This document shows, piece by piece, positions 50,532-59,465 of a stretch of 64,000 nt of DNA. The first letter of the stretch is position 1. Each line of letters opens with the position of its first letter. The notes under the pieces are model-generated. The model had not been told where the DNA came from. It worked only from the letters and a program-made list of their open reading frames with translations, and made no database searches. Both the position numbers and the translations under genes were made by a program. Source of the DNA: Pseudomonadota bacterium (GTDB taxonomy: Bacteria; Pseudomonadota; Alphaproteobacteria; Rhizobiales; Rhizobiaceae); contig JAEZXX010000034.1 in the NCBI GenBank assembly GCA_023419535.1, positions 1 through 64,000 on the forward strand. The letters run 5' to 3'.

Positions 50532-50896
50532 GGGTGAGCCCCCGATTTCGATACGTCCCGGAATGGCGTTAACCATCGCGATCGGGCGGGAATGGGGTCC
50601 CCTTTTAGGTGGGAGCATTCAAGGACGCGTCTGTTGCCGATCGGCGACAGGAGGCGGGTTCGTGCGCCCGCCCCGCACAGTCCCGGAGAAGTTGAAATGT
50701 GGAAGGGAGCACGCGAAGGCGACCGGGCGTCGTACCCTGCTCACCGGGGATTTTCGATCTCCGCCAGCCACTTACGAAGGCAGGCGAATGGTTCCCAGGT
50801 CGCGAAATGACCTTATTCCAGCCCGGTTCGTCCCATGTTTCCGCCGCGGCAACCGCCGAAGACGCGGCCCTCGAAACAGCCCGGGGGCACCATCGA
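50532..50896. other. 365-bp divergent region, sleB-like / rlpA genes
   Basis: It contains a near-perfect 18-bp palindrome TGTTGCCGATCGGCGACA (50632-50649, one mismatch pair), then a GGCGGG/CCCGCC hairpin around 50653-50671. A GTTAACC motif is at 50569-50575. A structured leader for rlpA is possible but I match no known riboswitch. Confidence 0.4.
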
Positions 50897-51280
50897 ATGA
50901 AGTCCATGCCGGCGGCCATCGCCGCGATCACGCTCGCCGTCACGGCGACCTTCACCACCGTTCCGGCTCCGGCCATGGCCAACCCGGCCAAGGTCATTTC
51001 CGGCCCCGCCTCCTGGTATGGTCCGGGCTTTCAGGGGCGCCGCACGGCGAACGGAGAGCGGTTCGATCAGAATGCGATGACCGCGGCACACCGCACGCTG
51101 CCCTTCGGGACGAAGGTGAAGGTGACCTGCCGCAACACCGGCCGTTCGGTCACCGTGCGGATCAACGATCGCGGGCCCTTCACGGGCGGTCGCGTCATCG
51201 ATCTCTCCCGCGCTGCGGCCAGCCAGATCGGGCTCGTGAACCGCGGCGTCGGTCCGGTGCGCGTCGACGTCATCGGCTGA
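50897..51280 (+). CDS. rlpA: RlpA-like septal ring / lytic transglycosylase protein
   Basis: This 127-residue exported protein has a signal peptide (about 1-31, ending PAPAMA). The double-psi beta-barrel domain follows: ASWYGPGFQGRRTANGERFD, THYHRTLPFGT-like AAHRTLPFGTKVKVT, and VTVRINDRGPF. Cys in KVTCRNTG is typical of RlpA. It acts on naked glycan strands of peptidoglycan. There is no SPOR domain, so it is a short form. An upstream ATG at 50807 would precede the signal peptide and is less likely. Confidence 0.85.
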   Translation: MKSMPAAIAAITLAVTATFTTVPAPAMANPAKVISGPASWYGPGFQGRRTANGERFDQNAMTAAHRTLPFGTKVKVTCRNTGRSVTVRINDRGPFTGGRVIDLSRAAASQIGLVNRGVGPVRVDVIG

Positions 51281-51314
51281 TCGAGCGGCCGTGGGCTTTC
51301 AAAGCGTCGGCCTC

Positions 51315-51413
51315 TTACGGAAAGACGACGGCGGCCGCGACGATCCCTGCGCCGCCGAGCATCGCGAAAAAGCACGTGTTGACGAAAACGGCGACGGCAG
51401 TCTCGATCCGCAT
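51315..51413 (-). CDS. very small hydrophobic protein, 32 residues
   Basis: A 33-codon ORF starting at the ATG read leftward from 51413. It has the strong ribosome-binding site AGAGGAGAAG 4 nt upstream. The product opens MRIETAVAVFVNTCFFAML and continues with a glycine/alanine/valine-rich helix ending VVFP: a single membrane span. It is in the gap between rlpA and a 51-residue protein gene. I know no family for it. Confidence 0.6.
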   Translation of the reverse strand: MRIETAVAVFVNTCFFAMLGGAGIVAAAVVFP

Positions 51414-51641
51414 GGGCTTCTCCTCTTGTTGCGATCCGAGAACGAAGCCGGATTCCGATCGTTCCCTTCCCGCGGGAGCGTGATTTCCCTTCTCGCCGTA
51501 ACGTGAAGAGGACGGGGGAGGGCGCGACGGCTTCCCTCCGGAAGAGCCTCCGCTATCCTCGTTCCCGATGGCCGATCAGTCGTGCCGGGGACCGGCCGGC
51601 CGTGCCCCGCCTCGGCTGGCGTTCAGGGCAGCGGAGGGCGA

Positions 51642-51797
51642 ATGGTCGACGAGAGCACGCAGCACGAGGATGAGCCGGAGACCGAGACCGAACCGGAGCG
51701 CATGTCCTGGTTCGTCTTCTCCTTCATGGCGATGTGCCTCTTCATGACGGCGGTCATGACCTACTACGCCTGGGGCGTCTTCACCGACGCGGTCTGA
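51642..51797 (+). CDS. small single-span membrane protein, 51 residues
   Basis: A 51-residue product with an acidic N-terminus (about 20 residues, VDESTQHEDEPETETEPER) and one membrane helix (SWFVFSFMAMCLFMTAVM), ending in a short aromatic tail. GCGGAGGGCGA precedes the ATG at 51642. It converges on nadE with 17 bp between. No family recognised. Confidence 0.65.
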   Translation: MVDESTQHEDEPETETEPERMSWFVFSFMAMCLFMTAVMTYYAWGVFTDAV

Positions 51798-51814
51798 ACG
51801 AGGCAAGGCGCGGT

Positions 51815-53884
51815 TCAGTCCGCCTCGCGATCGCGCGCCGCCGCAAGCTGCTGAAGCCAGGCCTCCGCGCGGCCGTCGGACGGCGCCCGCCAGTCGCCGC
51901 GCGGGCTCAGCGCCCCGCCCGAGACCACCTTCGGCCCGTTCGGCAGCGCCGAGCGCTTGAACTGCGACGTCCTGAAGAAGCGGACCAGGAAACGTTCGAG
52001 CCAGGTCTCGATCGTGCCGAGATCGTATTCGTTCTTCCGGGCCTCCGGGAAGCCCGCCGGCCACAGCCCTGCCCTCGCATCCCGCCAGGCGTGCCAGGCA
52101 AGGAAGGCGATCTTGGACGGGCGCTGACCGTAGCGCAGCGTGTGGAAGAGGAAGAAATCGTTCAGCTCGTAAGGCCCGATCTTCGATTCGGTCGACTGGA
52201 TCGCGCCGTCCTCGCCGGCCGGGACGAGCTCGGGGGAGATCTCGGTGTCGAGGATCGCGCTCAGGACGCGGCCCGTCTCGCCGTCGAACTGACCGGACGA
52301 GACCGTCCAGCGGATGAGATACTGGATCAGCGTCTTCGGCACGCCGGGATTGACCCCGTAATGGCTCATATGATCGCCGACGCCGTAGGTGCACCAGCCG
52401 AGGGCGAGCTCCGACAGGTCGCCGGTGCCGATGACGAAACCGGAACGCTGGTTGGCGAGGCGGAACAGGAAGTCCGTGCGAAGACCGGCCTGCACGTTCT
52501 CGAAGGCGATGTCGTAGACCGGCTCGCCGTCGGCGAAGGGATGGCCCATCTGCGTCAGCATCTGCCGGGCGGCTGGTCGGATGTCGATCTCCTCCGCCGT
52601 GATCCCCAACGCGCGCATCAGCGCCCAGGCGTTCCCCTTGGTCGTCTCGCCGGTGGCGAACCCCGGCATGGTGAAGCCGAGGATCGTCGTTCGCGGCAGG
52701 TCCAGAAGGTCGCAGACCTTCGCGGCGACGATGAGCGCATGGGTCGAGTCGAGACCGCCCGACACGCCGATCACCATGTGGTCGCCCGGCGTGGCCTCGA
52801 ACCGGCGGGCCAGAGCGTGCACCTGGATGTTGAAGGCCTCGTAGCAGTCCTGGTCGAGCCGCTCGGGCGCGTTCGGCACGAAGGGGAAGCGCCGGACAGG
52901 GCGCTTCAACCCGACATCCGCCGCGCTCGGCGCATGGTCGAACGCGATCCGCCGGAAGCGTTTCTCCGGATGGCCGGCGAGGGCCGCCGAATCGTTGAAG
53001 GTGCCGGTGCGCATACGCTCCTGGCGAAGGCGCGAGAGGTCGACATCGGCGACGATGCGCTGCGGACGCCGTTGGAACCGCTCGGCTTCGGCCAGGACGT
53101 CGCCGAGTTCGTGGATCGACCCCTGGCCGTCCCAGGACAGGTCGGTCGAACTCTCGCCCGGTCCCGCGGCCGAGTAGACGTAGGCCGAGATGGTCCGCAT
53201 GGCCTGCGAGGCGCACAGGACGTGCCGGTCGGCCGCCTTGCCGACGGTGATGGGCGAGCCGGAGAGGTTGCAGAGAACCAGTGCGCCGGCGAGCGCCCCA
53301 TGCGTCGACGGCGGCGTGGGCGCCCAGAAGTCCTCGCAGATCTCGACGTGGAAGACGAAGTCCGCCAGATCGCTCGCGCTGAACAGGAGATCGGGCCCAA
53401 AGGGGACGGTCTGACCGCAAAGGTCCATCGATTGCCCGTCCATGCCCGCCCCCGACGCGAACCAGCGCTTCTCGTAATATTCGCGGTAGTTCGGCAGGAA
53501 GGTCTTGGGCACGACGCCGAGGATGCGACCCTTCGCGACGGCGACGGCGCAATTGTAGACCCGGCCGTTGCGGCGCAGCGGGGCGCCCACCAGAAGGACG
53601 GGGGAGAGGGGCGCGCTCGCGGCGACGATCTGCGCCAGCGCGTCCTCGACCGCGTCGAGGAGCGCGTCCTGCAGATGAAGATCGTCGATCGCGTAGGCCG
53701 AGAGGTTCAGTTCGGGAAAGACGAGCAGGTCGCAGCCCTGCGCGTGCGCCAGGCGCGCCTCCTCGATCGTCGCGGCGGCGTTGGCGGCCGGATCGGCGAT
53801 CGAGACCACCGGCGTCGAGACGCCGACGCGCAGGAAGCCGTGCGTGTGGAGCGATGCGAAGTCGCCGAGGCGTCGCGAAGTCAT
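51815..53884 (-). CDS. nadE: glutamine-dependent NAD+ synthetase
   Basis: The enzyme amidates nicotinic acid adenine dinucleotide to NAD+ using glutamine. The 689-residue protein has an N-terminal nitrilase-type glutaminase with the Glu58-Lys127-Cys183 triad (FPELNLSAY, VVPKTFLPNY, VEICEDFW). The C-terminal synthetase has the ATP loop VSGGLDS (374-380) and GTGDLSELALGWCTYG. The ATG at 53884 has AAGGAAG upstream; the longer frame to 54055 overlaps the divergent gene. Confidence 0.94.
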   Translation of the reverse strand: MTSRRLGDFASLHTHGFLRVGVSTPVVSIADPAANAAATIEEARLAHAQGCDLLVFPELNLSAYAIDDLHLQDALLDAVEDALAQIVAASAPLSPVLLVGAPLRRNGRVYNCAVAVAKGRILGVVPKTFLPNYREYYEKRWFASGAGMDGQSMDLCGQTVPFGPDLLFSASDLADFVFHVEICEDFWAPTPPSTHGALAGALVLCNLSGSPITVGKAADRHVLCASQAMRTISAYVYSAAGPGESSTDLSWDGQGSIHELGDVLAEAERFQRRPQRIVADVDLSRLRQERMRTGTFNDSAALAGHPEKRFRRIAFDHAPSAADVGLKRPVRRFPFVPNAPERLDQDCYEAFNIQVHALARRFEATPGDHMVIGVSGGLDSTHALIVAAKVCDLLDLPRTTILGFTMPGFATGETTKGNAWALMRALGITAEEIDIRPAARQMLTQMGHPFADGEPVYDIAFENVQAGLRTDFLFRLANQRSGFVIGTGDLSELALGWCTYGVGDHMSHYGVNPGVPKTLIQYLIRWTVSSGQFDGETGRVLSAILDTEISPELVPAGEDGAIQSTESKIGPYELNDFFLFHTLRYGQRPSKIAFLAWHAWRDARAGLWPAGFPEARKNEYDLGTIETWLERFLVRFFRTSQFKRSALPNGPKVVSGGALSPRGDWRAPSDGRAEAWLQQLAAARDREAD

Positions 53885-53990
53885 TGTCCGGCTTCCTTTG
53901 CCGCGGCCGGCGGCATGGAACGCTCGCGGCCGCCTGGGCTTCTCCGTGAAACGGCGTCGTCGCGCGCCGGCTCGAACGGAGGAAGACCGC

Positions 53991-54377
53991 ATGTCGTCGG
54001 AGGCATCATCACAGTCCGCCCAATCCGGGGCCACACGATCCGGGGGCGTGCGCACGGAACGCGAGGCGCGCCCGATCGTCGTGAAGCGCCACGACGCGGT
54101 GATCGCATCGTCCCGGCGCGCGCTGATCGTCCATGGCGTCCTCGAGGCTCCGGTCTACTACGTGCCGATGGAGGACGTATACATGGAGCATCTGACGCCA
54201 AGCGACGAGACAGGCGAGCCGGGCGATTCCTTTGGCCGCCACTTTTTCTCGGTCGTCGCATCGGGCGGGGGCGTGGCGAACGCGGCCTGGATCCACCGCA
54301 ACACCGATGCGGGGACCGCGGATCTTCGCGATCATCTCGGCTTCGATCCGGCGATCTTCAGCGTGACCGCGGGGTAG
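53991..54377 (+). CDS. DUF427 domain protein
   Basis: This 128-residue protein has the DUF427 pattern: VVKRHDAVIASSRRALIVHG, then APVYYVPMEDVYMEHLTPSD, and the C-terminal VANAAWIHRNTDAG...HLGFDPAIFSV. The family is also known as nucleotidyltransferase-like and forms a small beta-tent fold; its biochemical role is not settled. The ATG at 53991 has GGAGGAAGACC upstream. It is divergent from nadE. Confidence 0.82.
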   Translation: MSSEASSQSAQSGATRSGGVRTEREARPIVVKRHDAVIASSRRALIVHGVLEAPVYYVPMEDVYMEHLTPSDETGEPGDSFGRHFFSVVASGGGVANAAWIHRNTDAGTADLRDHLGFDPAIFSVTAG

Positions 54378-54403
54378 GGGGGTGCGCCGAGCCTTGCGAG
54401 ACA

Positions 54404-54437
54404 GCCGGCCCCGCCCCCGACAGGGCGCGGGGCCGGC
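54404..54437. terminator. hairpin between DUF427 gene and phaB (convergent)
   Basis: GCCGGCCCCGC (54404-54414) pairs perfectly with GCGGGGCCGGC (54427-54437) around a 12-nt loop. It lies in the 71-bp space between two converging genes. There is no long U tract. Confidence 0.6.
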
Positions 54438-54448
54438 GTGCTCACCCG

Positions 54449-55174
54449 TCAGGCGAAGTGCTGGCCGCCATTCGCCGAGATCGTCGATCCGGTGATGAAG
54501 CCGGCCTCGTCGGAGGCGAGGAAGACGACGCAGCGAGCGATCTCTTCCGGCTCGCCGAGACGACCGACGGGGATCTGAGGAATGATGCGCTCGTTCAGCA
54601 CCTTCTCGTCGATCGCGCGAACCATTTCGGTGCCGATATAGCCCGGGCAGATCGCGTTGACGGTGATGCCGGCCCGCGCGCCCTCCTGGGCGAGCGCCTT
54701 GGTGAAGCCGATGTCGCCGGCCTTCGCCGCCGAGTAGTTCGTCTGCCCGGCCTGGCCCTTCTGCCCGTTGATGGACGAGATGTTGATGACGCGGCCGAAC
54801 TTGCGGTCGCGCATGCCCGACCAGACCGGGTGGGTCATGTTGAAGAGGCCGGAGAGATTGGTGTCGATGACCGCCTTCCACTGGTCGGGCGTCATCTTGT
54901 GGAACATGGCGTCGCGGGTGATGCCGGCATTGTTAACGAGGATGTCGACCGGGCCGAGCTCGGCCTCGACCTTGGATATGCCCTCCTTGCAGGATTCGTA
55001 GGACGCGACGTCCCATTTGAAGACCGGGATGCCCGTCTCGTCGCGGAAGGCGTTCGCCGCCTCCTCGTTGCCGGCGTAATTGGCGGCGACGGAATAACCC
55101 GCCGCCTTCAGGGCCTTCGAAATGGCCGCGCCGATGCCGCGCGAGCCTCCCGTCACGATCGCCACTCGTCCCAT
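54449..55174 (-). CDS. phaB: acetoacetyl-CoA reductase
   Basis: The NADPH enzyme reduces acetoacetyl-CoA to (R)-3-hydroxybutyryl-CoA, the second step of polyhydroxybutyrate synthesis. The 241-residue SDR has TGGSRGIG (8-15), NNAG (81-84), and the catalytic Ser134, Tyr147 and Lys151 (YSAAK). It follows phaA by 69 bp in the same operon. The N-terminal length and the GQKGQAGQTNYSAAKAG region favour PhaB over FabG. Confidence 0.92.
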   Translation of the reverse strand: MGRVAIVTGGSRGIGAAISKALKAAGYSVAANYAGNEEAANAFRDETGIPVFKWDVASYESCKEGISKVEAELGPVDILVNNAGITRDAMFHKMTPDQWKAVIDTNLSGLFNMTHPVWSGMRDRKFGRVINISSINGQKGQAGQTNYSAAKAGDIGFTKALAQEGARAGITVNAICPGYIGTEMVRAIDEKVLNERIIPQIPVGRLGEPEEIARCVVFLASDEAGFITGSTISANGGQHFA

Positions 55175-55213
55175 GCAACTCCTCCCGTTCGCTGAATTGG
55201 AAACTGTGCCAGG

Positions 55214-55235
55214 CGGGCGGCCGACGGGCCGCCCG
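55214..55235. terminator. intergenic hairpin between phaA and phaB
   Basis: CGGGCGGCC and GGCCGCCCG with a 4-nt loop, in the 69-bp gap. In the phaA-to-phaB direction no U tract follows, so attenuation or mRNA processing is as likely as termination. Confidence 0.45.
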
Positions 55236-55243
55236 GTTTTCGA

Positions 55244-56428
55244 TCACATGCGCTCGAAGCACATGGCGACGCCCATGCCGCCGCCGACGCAGAGCGTGGC
55301 GAGGCCCTTCTTGGCGTCCCGGCGCGCCATCTCGAAGAGCAGCGTGTTGAGGACGCGCGCGCCGCTCGCCCCGACGGGATGGCCGATCGCGATCGCGCCG
55401 CCATTGACGTTGACGATCTCCGGATCCCAGCCGAGCTCCTTGTTCACCGCGCAGGCCTGCGCGGCGAAGGCCTCGTTGGATTCCACGAGGTCGAGGTCGC
55501 CGATGGACCAGCCGGCCTTCTCAAGCGCCTTTCGCGACGCCGGGATCGGCCCGGTTCCCATCACGGCCGGATCGACGCCCGCCGTCGCCCAGGAGACGAT
55601 GCGCACCATCGGCGTCAGCCCGCGGCGCGCAGCCTCCGCCTCGCTCATCAGCACCACGGCCGCGCCGCCGTCGTTGATGCCGGACGCGTTCGCCGCCGTC
55701 ACCGAGCCCTCCTTGTCGAAGGCCGGACGCAGGCCGGAGATCTTCTCCAGCGTGACGCCGTGCTTGATGTACTCGTCGTCCGCCACGACCGTGTCGCCCT
55801 TGCGGCCCTTGATGGTGAAGGGAACGATCTCGTCCTTGAACCGCCCCGCCTTCTGCGCCGCCTCGGCCTTGTTCTGAGACTTGACCGCGAAGCCGTCCTG
55901 GTCGTCCCGGGTGATCTGGAACTCGCGCGAGACGTTCTCGGCCGTGTTGCCCATGTGGTAGCCGTTGAAGGCGTCCATCAGGCCGTCCTTGAGCATCGTG
56001 TCGACCATCTTCAGGTCGCCCATCTTGGTGCCGCCGCGCAGATGGGCCGCGTGCGGCGCCATCGACATGGATTCCTGCCCGCCCGCGACGACGATCTTGG
56101 CATCGCCGAGCGCGATCTGCTGCATGCCGATGGCGACGGCGCGAAGGCCCGAGCCGCAGAGCTGGTTGAGGCTCCAGGCCGTCGTCTCCTTCGGGCAGCC
56201 GGCCGCCATGGAAGCCTGCCGCGCGGGATTCTGGCCCTCGCCGGCCTGCAGGATCTGGCCCATGATCACTTCGTCGACCTCGGAGCCGTCGACCTTGGCG
56301 CGCGACAGCGCCTCGCGGATCGCGGCGGCGCCGAGTTGGTGGGCGGGAACGTTGGCGAAGGCGCCGTTGAAGGCGCCGACGGGCGTGCGGGCCGCGCCGA
56401 CGATGACGATGGAATCTGCAGAGCTCAT
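55244..56428 (-). CDS. phaA: acetyl-CoA acetyltransferase (beta-ketothiolase)
   Basis: The thiolase condenses two acetyl-CoA to acetoacetyl-CoA. The 394-residue protein has the nucleophile Cys91 ([11 protein letters not shown]). The acid-base histidine is in [13 protein letters not shown] and the second cysteine in LCVGGGMG near the C-terminus. It is the first gene of phaAB and is divergent from phaR, the usual rhizobial layout. Confidence 0.95.
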   Translation of the reverse strand: MSSADSIVIVGAARTPVGAFNGAFANVPAHQLGAAAIREALSRAKVDGSEVDEVIMGQILQAGEGQNPARQASMAAGCPKETTAWSLNQLCGSGLRAVAIGMQQIALGDAKIVVAGGQESMSMAPHAAHLRGGTKMGDLKMVDTMLKDGLMDAFNGYHMGNTAENVSREFQITRDDQDGFAVKSQNKAEAAQKAGRFKDEIVPFTIKGRKGDTVVADDEYIKHGVTLEKISGLRPAFDKEGSVTAANASGINDGGAAVVLMSEAEAARRGLTPMVRIVSWATAGVDPAVMGTGPIPASRKALEKAGWSIGDLDLVESNEAFAAQACAVNKELGWDPEIVNVNGGAIAIGHPVGASGARVLNTLLFEMARRDAKKGLATLCVGGGMGVAMCFERM

Positions 56429-56676
56429 GAGCGTTCCTTCCCTGTTGTTGGCTCGCGCGTCCGGGCATCATCACCGGTGGTCCCGGCTTGTCGTACCACC
56501 CGTCTGGCGCGATGGAACTCGTTCTCCCACATCGTTAGCTAGCGCGGTTTCGCGGTCGGGGAAACACCGCCCCGCCGCCGCGCAAAGAATTTGGACTGCG
56601 CCGGCAAAGTGTGCCTAGATCGGGTGCGGCGCGGTGCCGGCGTCACCGGACGGCCGTTCAGCGGGAGTAGCGACGC

Positions 56677-57255
56677 ATGCCCAAGAAGACCGAGTCGACG
56701 GTCATCAAGAAGTACGCGAACCGGCGCCTCTACAACACCGGCACGTCCATGTACGTGACGCTCGAGAACCTCGCGGCGATGGTGAAGGGGAACGAGGACT
56801 TCGTCGTTCAGGACGCCAAGACGGGGGAGGACATCACCCACGCGGTGCTCACCCAGATCATCTTCGAGCAGGAGAACAAGAGCGGGCAGACTCTGATGCC
56901 CATCACGTTCCTGCGGCAGCTGATCCGCTTCTACGGCGATTCCATGCAGATGGTGATCCCCGCCTATCTGGAGCATTCCATGGCGGCGCTGTCGAAGGAG
57001 CAGGAGACCTTCCGTTCTTCCGGAAACCCCATGGTGCAGACGACGCGTCTGATCGAGGAACAGGTGCGCCGCAACACCGAGATGTTCCGCCAGGCCATGG
57101 GGATGTTCAACCCCTTCCTGGCCGCGGCGACGGCGGAGGCCGCCAAACCGGCCGCCCCGTCGTCCTCGCCGCAGGGGGACGACCTCGCCGCGATGCGCGA
57201 GCAGATCGCGGAGATGCAGAAGAAACTCGAGGCTCTCGATAAGGCAAAGCAGTAA
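56677..57255 (+). CDS. phaR: polyhydroxyalkanoate synthesis regulator PhaR
   Basis: This 192-residue DNA- and PHB-binding regulator represses phasin and related genes until polymer appears. The PHB_acc_N domain lies at residues 8-65 (IKKYANRRLYNTGTSMYVTLE) and the PHB_acc repeat at about 67-110. A C-terminal coiled coil (REQIAEMQKKLEALDKAK) ends it. The 248-bp gap to phaA is a likely operator region. Confidence 0.93.
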   Translation: MPKKTESTVIKKYANRRLYNTGTSMYVTLENLAAMVKGNEDFVVQDAKTGEDITHAVLTQIIFEQENKSGQTLMPITFLRQLIRFYGDSMQMVIPAYLEHSMAALSKEQETFRSSGNPMVQTTRLIEEQVRRNTEMFRQAMGMFNPFLAAATAEAAKPAAPSSSPQGDDLAAMREQIAEMQKKLEALDKAKQ

Positions 57256-57415
57256 AGGTCGCGAGACTTTCCGTCGACCTTACGAATTCTTCTGGCGGAA
57301 CGGGATGAACATTCCGGCGTTCCGCCAAGTCCCTCTTGGAATTGCCGGCTGGACGCGCGCGGGAAGCGATGCGATAAGCTTCGCGGATTCACCGCAGCGT
57401 CGCGGGGGAGGGATC

Positions 57416-57865
57416 ATGTATCAACGGGACTACCGCGACCTCGTCGGCGGGGCGCTCCTGGTTATTGCCGGAGCGTTGATCGCCTGGTACGCCTATTCCA
57501 ATCTGGACTTCGGAACCGTGCGGCGCATGGGCCCGGGCATGTTCCCGACCTCGGTCGGCGTCGTGCTCGCCGGCTTCGGCATCGCGATCATGATTCCGGC
57601 CTTCTTCCGTCCGGGAACGATGGAGGCGATCGAGTGGCGCTCCGCGAGCGCCGTCCTCGCCAGCGTCGCGGTCTTCGCCATGACCGTGCGGCCTTTCGGT
57701 CTGGTGCCGGCCATCGTCGCACTGATCTTCGTCGCCAGCCTCGCCGAGCAGAAGTTCCGTCCGATCTCCCTGATCCTGATGTCGGCTGTCCTGTCGGTCT
57801 GCGCCTGGGCCATCTTCTCGAAGGGGCTCGGCCTACCCCTCGTCATGTGGAGGTCGCCTTTCTGA
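57416..57865 (+). CDS. tctB: tripartite tricarboxylate transporter, small membrane subunit TctB
   Basis: This 149-residue protein has four membrane helices. The N-terminal helix VGGALLVIAGALIAWYAY and the following RMGPGMFPTSVG are typical of TctB. The ATG at 57416 has GGGGAGGGA upstream. The stop overlaps the tctA ATG (TGATG). No tctC binding-protein gene is beside it, as discussed in the findings. Confidence 0.88.
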   Translation: MYQRDYRDLVGGALLVIAGALIAWYAYSNLDFGTVRRMGPGMFPTSVGVVLAGFGIAIMIPAFFRPGTMEAIEWRSASAVLASVAVFAMTVRPFGLVPAIVALIFVASLAEQKFRPISLILMSAVLSVCAWAIFSKGLGLPLVMWRSPF

Positions 57866-59400
57866 TGGACGTCCTCTCCTCGCTCGGCGGAAACATCGCG
57901 CTCGGCCTCAACACCGCGCTCTCGGCCTCCAATCTCTTCTACTGCTTCGTCGGCGTGTTCCTGGGAACCGTGATCGGCGTCATTCCCGGCATCGGCGCGC
58001 TCGCCGCGATCTCGATGCTCTTCCCGATCACCTTCCACCTCGACCCCACCTCGGCGCTGATCATGCTCGCCGGCATCTGGTACGGCACGAGCTACGGCGG
58101 CAACACCGCCTCGATCCTCCTGAACATTCCGGGCACGCCCGCCAACGCCGTCACCTGCCTCGACGGCTATCCGATGACGAAGCAGGGCCGCGGCGGCGTC
58201 GCCCTGTTCATGACGACGGTCGCCTCCTTCGTCGGCGGCTCGATCGGCATCATCCTGATGATGCTCTTCGCCCCGACCATCGCCTCCTACGCTCTGTCCT
58301 TCGGCTCGGCGGACTATTTCTCGCTGATGGTGCTCGGGCTCGTCGCGGCCTCGACCATCTCCGACGGCTCGGCCATGAAGGGTCTCGCCATGGTGGTGTT
58401 CGGCATCGCCTTCGGCACGGTCGGCATGGACATCTACACCGGCCAGGAGCGCTTCACGCTCGGCTATCTCGAACTGTCCGACGGGATCAGCCTCATCGCG
58501 CTCGCCATGGGCCTGTTCGGCCTCTCCGAGATCATCACCTCCATCCGCCACATCGACGTCGGCGGCATCGACAAGAATTCCGTCTCCTTCCGCGCGATGA
58601 AGCCGACGAAGGACGACATGCGCCGCTCGGTCGGCCCGGTCCTGCGCGGCACGGGGCTCGGCTCCTTCTTCGGCACCTTGCCGGGAACCGGCCCGTCGGT
58701 CGCCGCCTTCATGGCCTACGCGGTCGAGAAGCGGGTGGCGAAGGACAAGTCACGCTTCGGCAAGGGCGCGATCGAGGGCATCATGGCCCCGGAATCGGCC
58801 AACAACTCGGCCGACCAGACCTCCTTCATCCCGACGCTCGCCCTCGGCATTCCCGGCTCGCCCACGATGGCGCTGATGCTCGGCGCGCTGATCATCCACG
58901 GCATCACGCCGGGACCGCAGCTGATGACGCAGGAAGCGAGCCTCTTTTGGGGTCTCGTGATGAGCTTTTGGATCGGCAACGTCCTGCTCGTCATCCTGAA
59001 CGTGCCGCTGATCGGCCTCTGGGTCAGGCTGCTCCTGATCCCGTACCACCTGCTCTACCCGGCGGTGCTGATGTTCATCTGCATCGGTGTCTTCACGGTG
59101 AACAACAACGCCTTCGACGTCTGGCTCGTCGTCTTCTTCGGCACGCTCGGCTACGTGATGCGACTGCTGCACTTCTCGCCGGCGCCCCTGCTGCTCGGCT
59201 TCGTGCTCGGGCCCCTGATGGAGGAGCATTTCCGCAGGGCCATGCTGATCTCCCGCGGCAATCTGGGAACCTTCGTCGAGCGTCCGATCTCGGGTACGGT
59301 GCTGGCCGTCACGGCCCTGCTGCTCCTGTGGAGCGCATGGAGCGCCTATCGCGGCTGGAAAGGGCGCCAGGCCGAGGAGGGCGTTCCGGCCGCGAACTGA
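57865..59400 (+). CDS. tctA: tripartite tricarboxylate transporter, large membrane subunit TctA
   Basis: This 511-residue permease has about 11-12 membrane helices. It contains the family motifs GTVIGVIPGIGALAAISML and GTSYGGNTASILLNIPGTPA in the first half, and GTLPGTGPSVAAFMAYA in the second. It moves citrate or another organic acid delivered by a periplasmic TctC protein, driven by ions. It is translationally coupled to tctB. Substrate cannot be predicted without TctC. Confidence 0.93.
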   Translation: MDVLSSLGGNIALGLNTALSASNLFYCFVGVFLGTVIGVIPGIGALAAISMLFPITFHLDPTSALIMLAGIWYGTSYGGNTASILLNIPGTPANAVTCLDGYPMTKQGRGGVALFMTTVASFVGGSIGIILMMLFAPTIASYALSFGSADYFSLMVLGLVAASTISDGSAMKGLAMVVFGIAFGTVGMDIYTGQERFTLGYLELSDGISLIALAMGLFGLSEIITSIRHIDVGGIDKNSVSFRAMKPTKDDMRRSVGPVLRGTGLGSFFGTLPGTGPSVAAFMAYAVEKRVAKDKSRFGKGAIEGIMAPESANNSADQTSFIPTLALGIPGSPTMALMLGALIIHGITPGPQLMTQEASLFWGLVMSFWIGNVLLVILNVPLIGLWVRLLLIPYHLLYPAVLMFICIGVFTVNNNAFDVWLVVFFGTLGYVMRLLHFSPAPLLLGFVLGPLMEEHFRRAMLISRGNLGTFVERPISGTVLAVTALLLLWSAWSAYRGWKGRQAEEGVPAAN

Positions 59401-59465
59401 CCACGGCGAAGGCCGGTCGACGCCCGTGTGGCCGGCCGGCGGCGCCCAGATCCTTCGCCGGCGGC

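Noticed and set aside
50699..50896. Cobalamin or c-di-AMP riboswitch upstream of rlpA
   Set aside because: A GCCACT...GAAGGC fragment hinted at a B12 element, but the upstream conserved boxes are missing and the gene has no link to B12.
51734..55195. 1153-codon plus-strand frame
   Set aside because: It is antisense to nadE and phaB, both with complete catalytic motifs.
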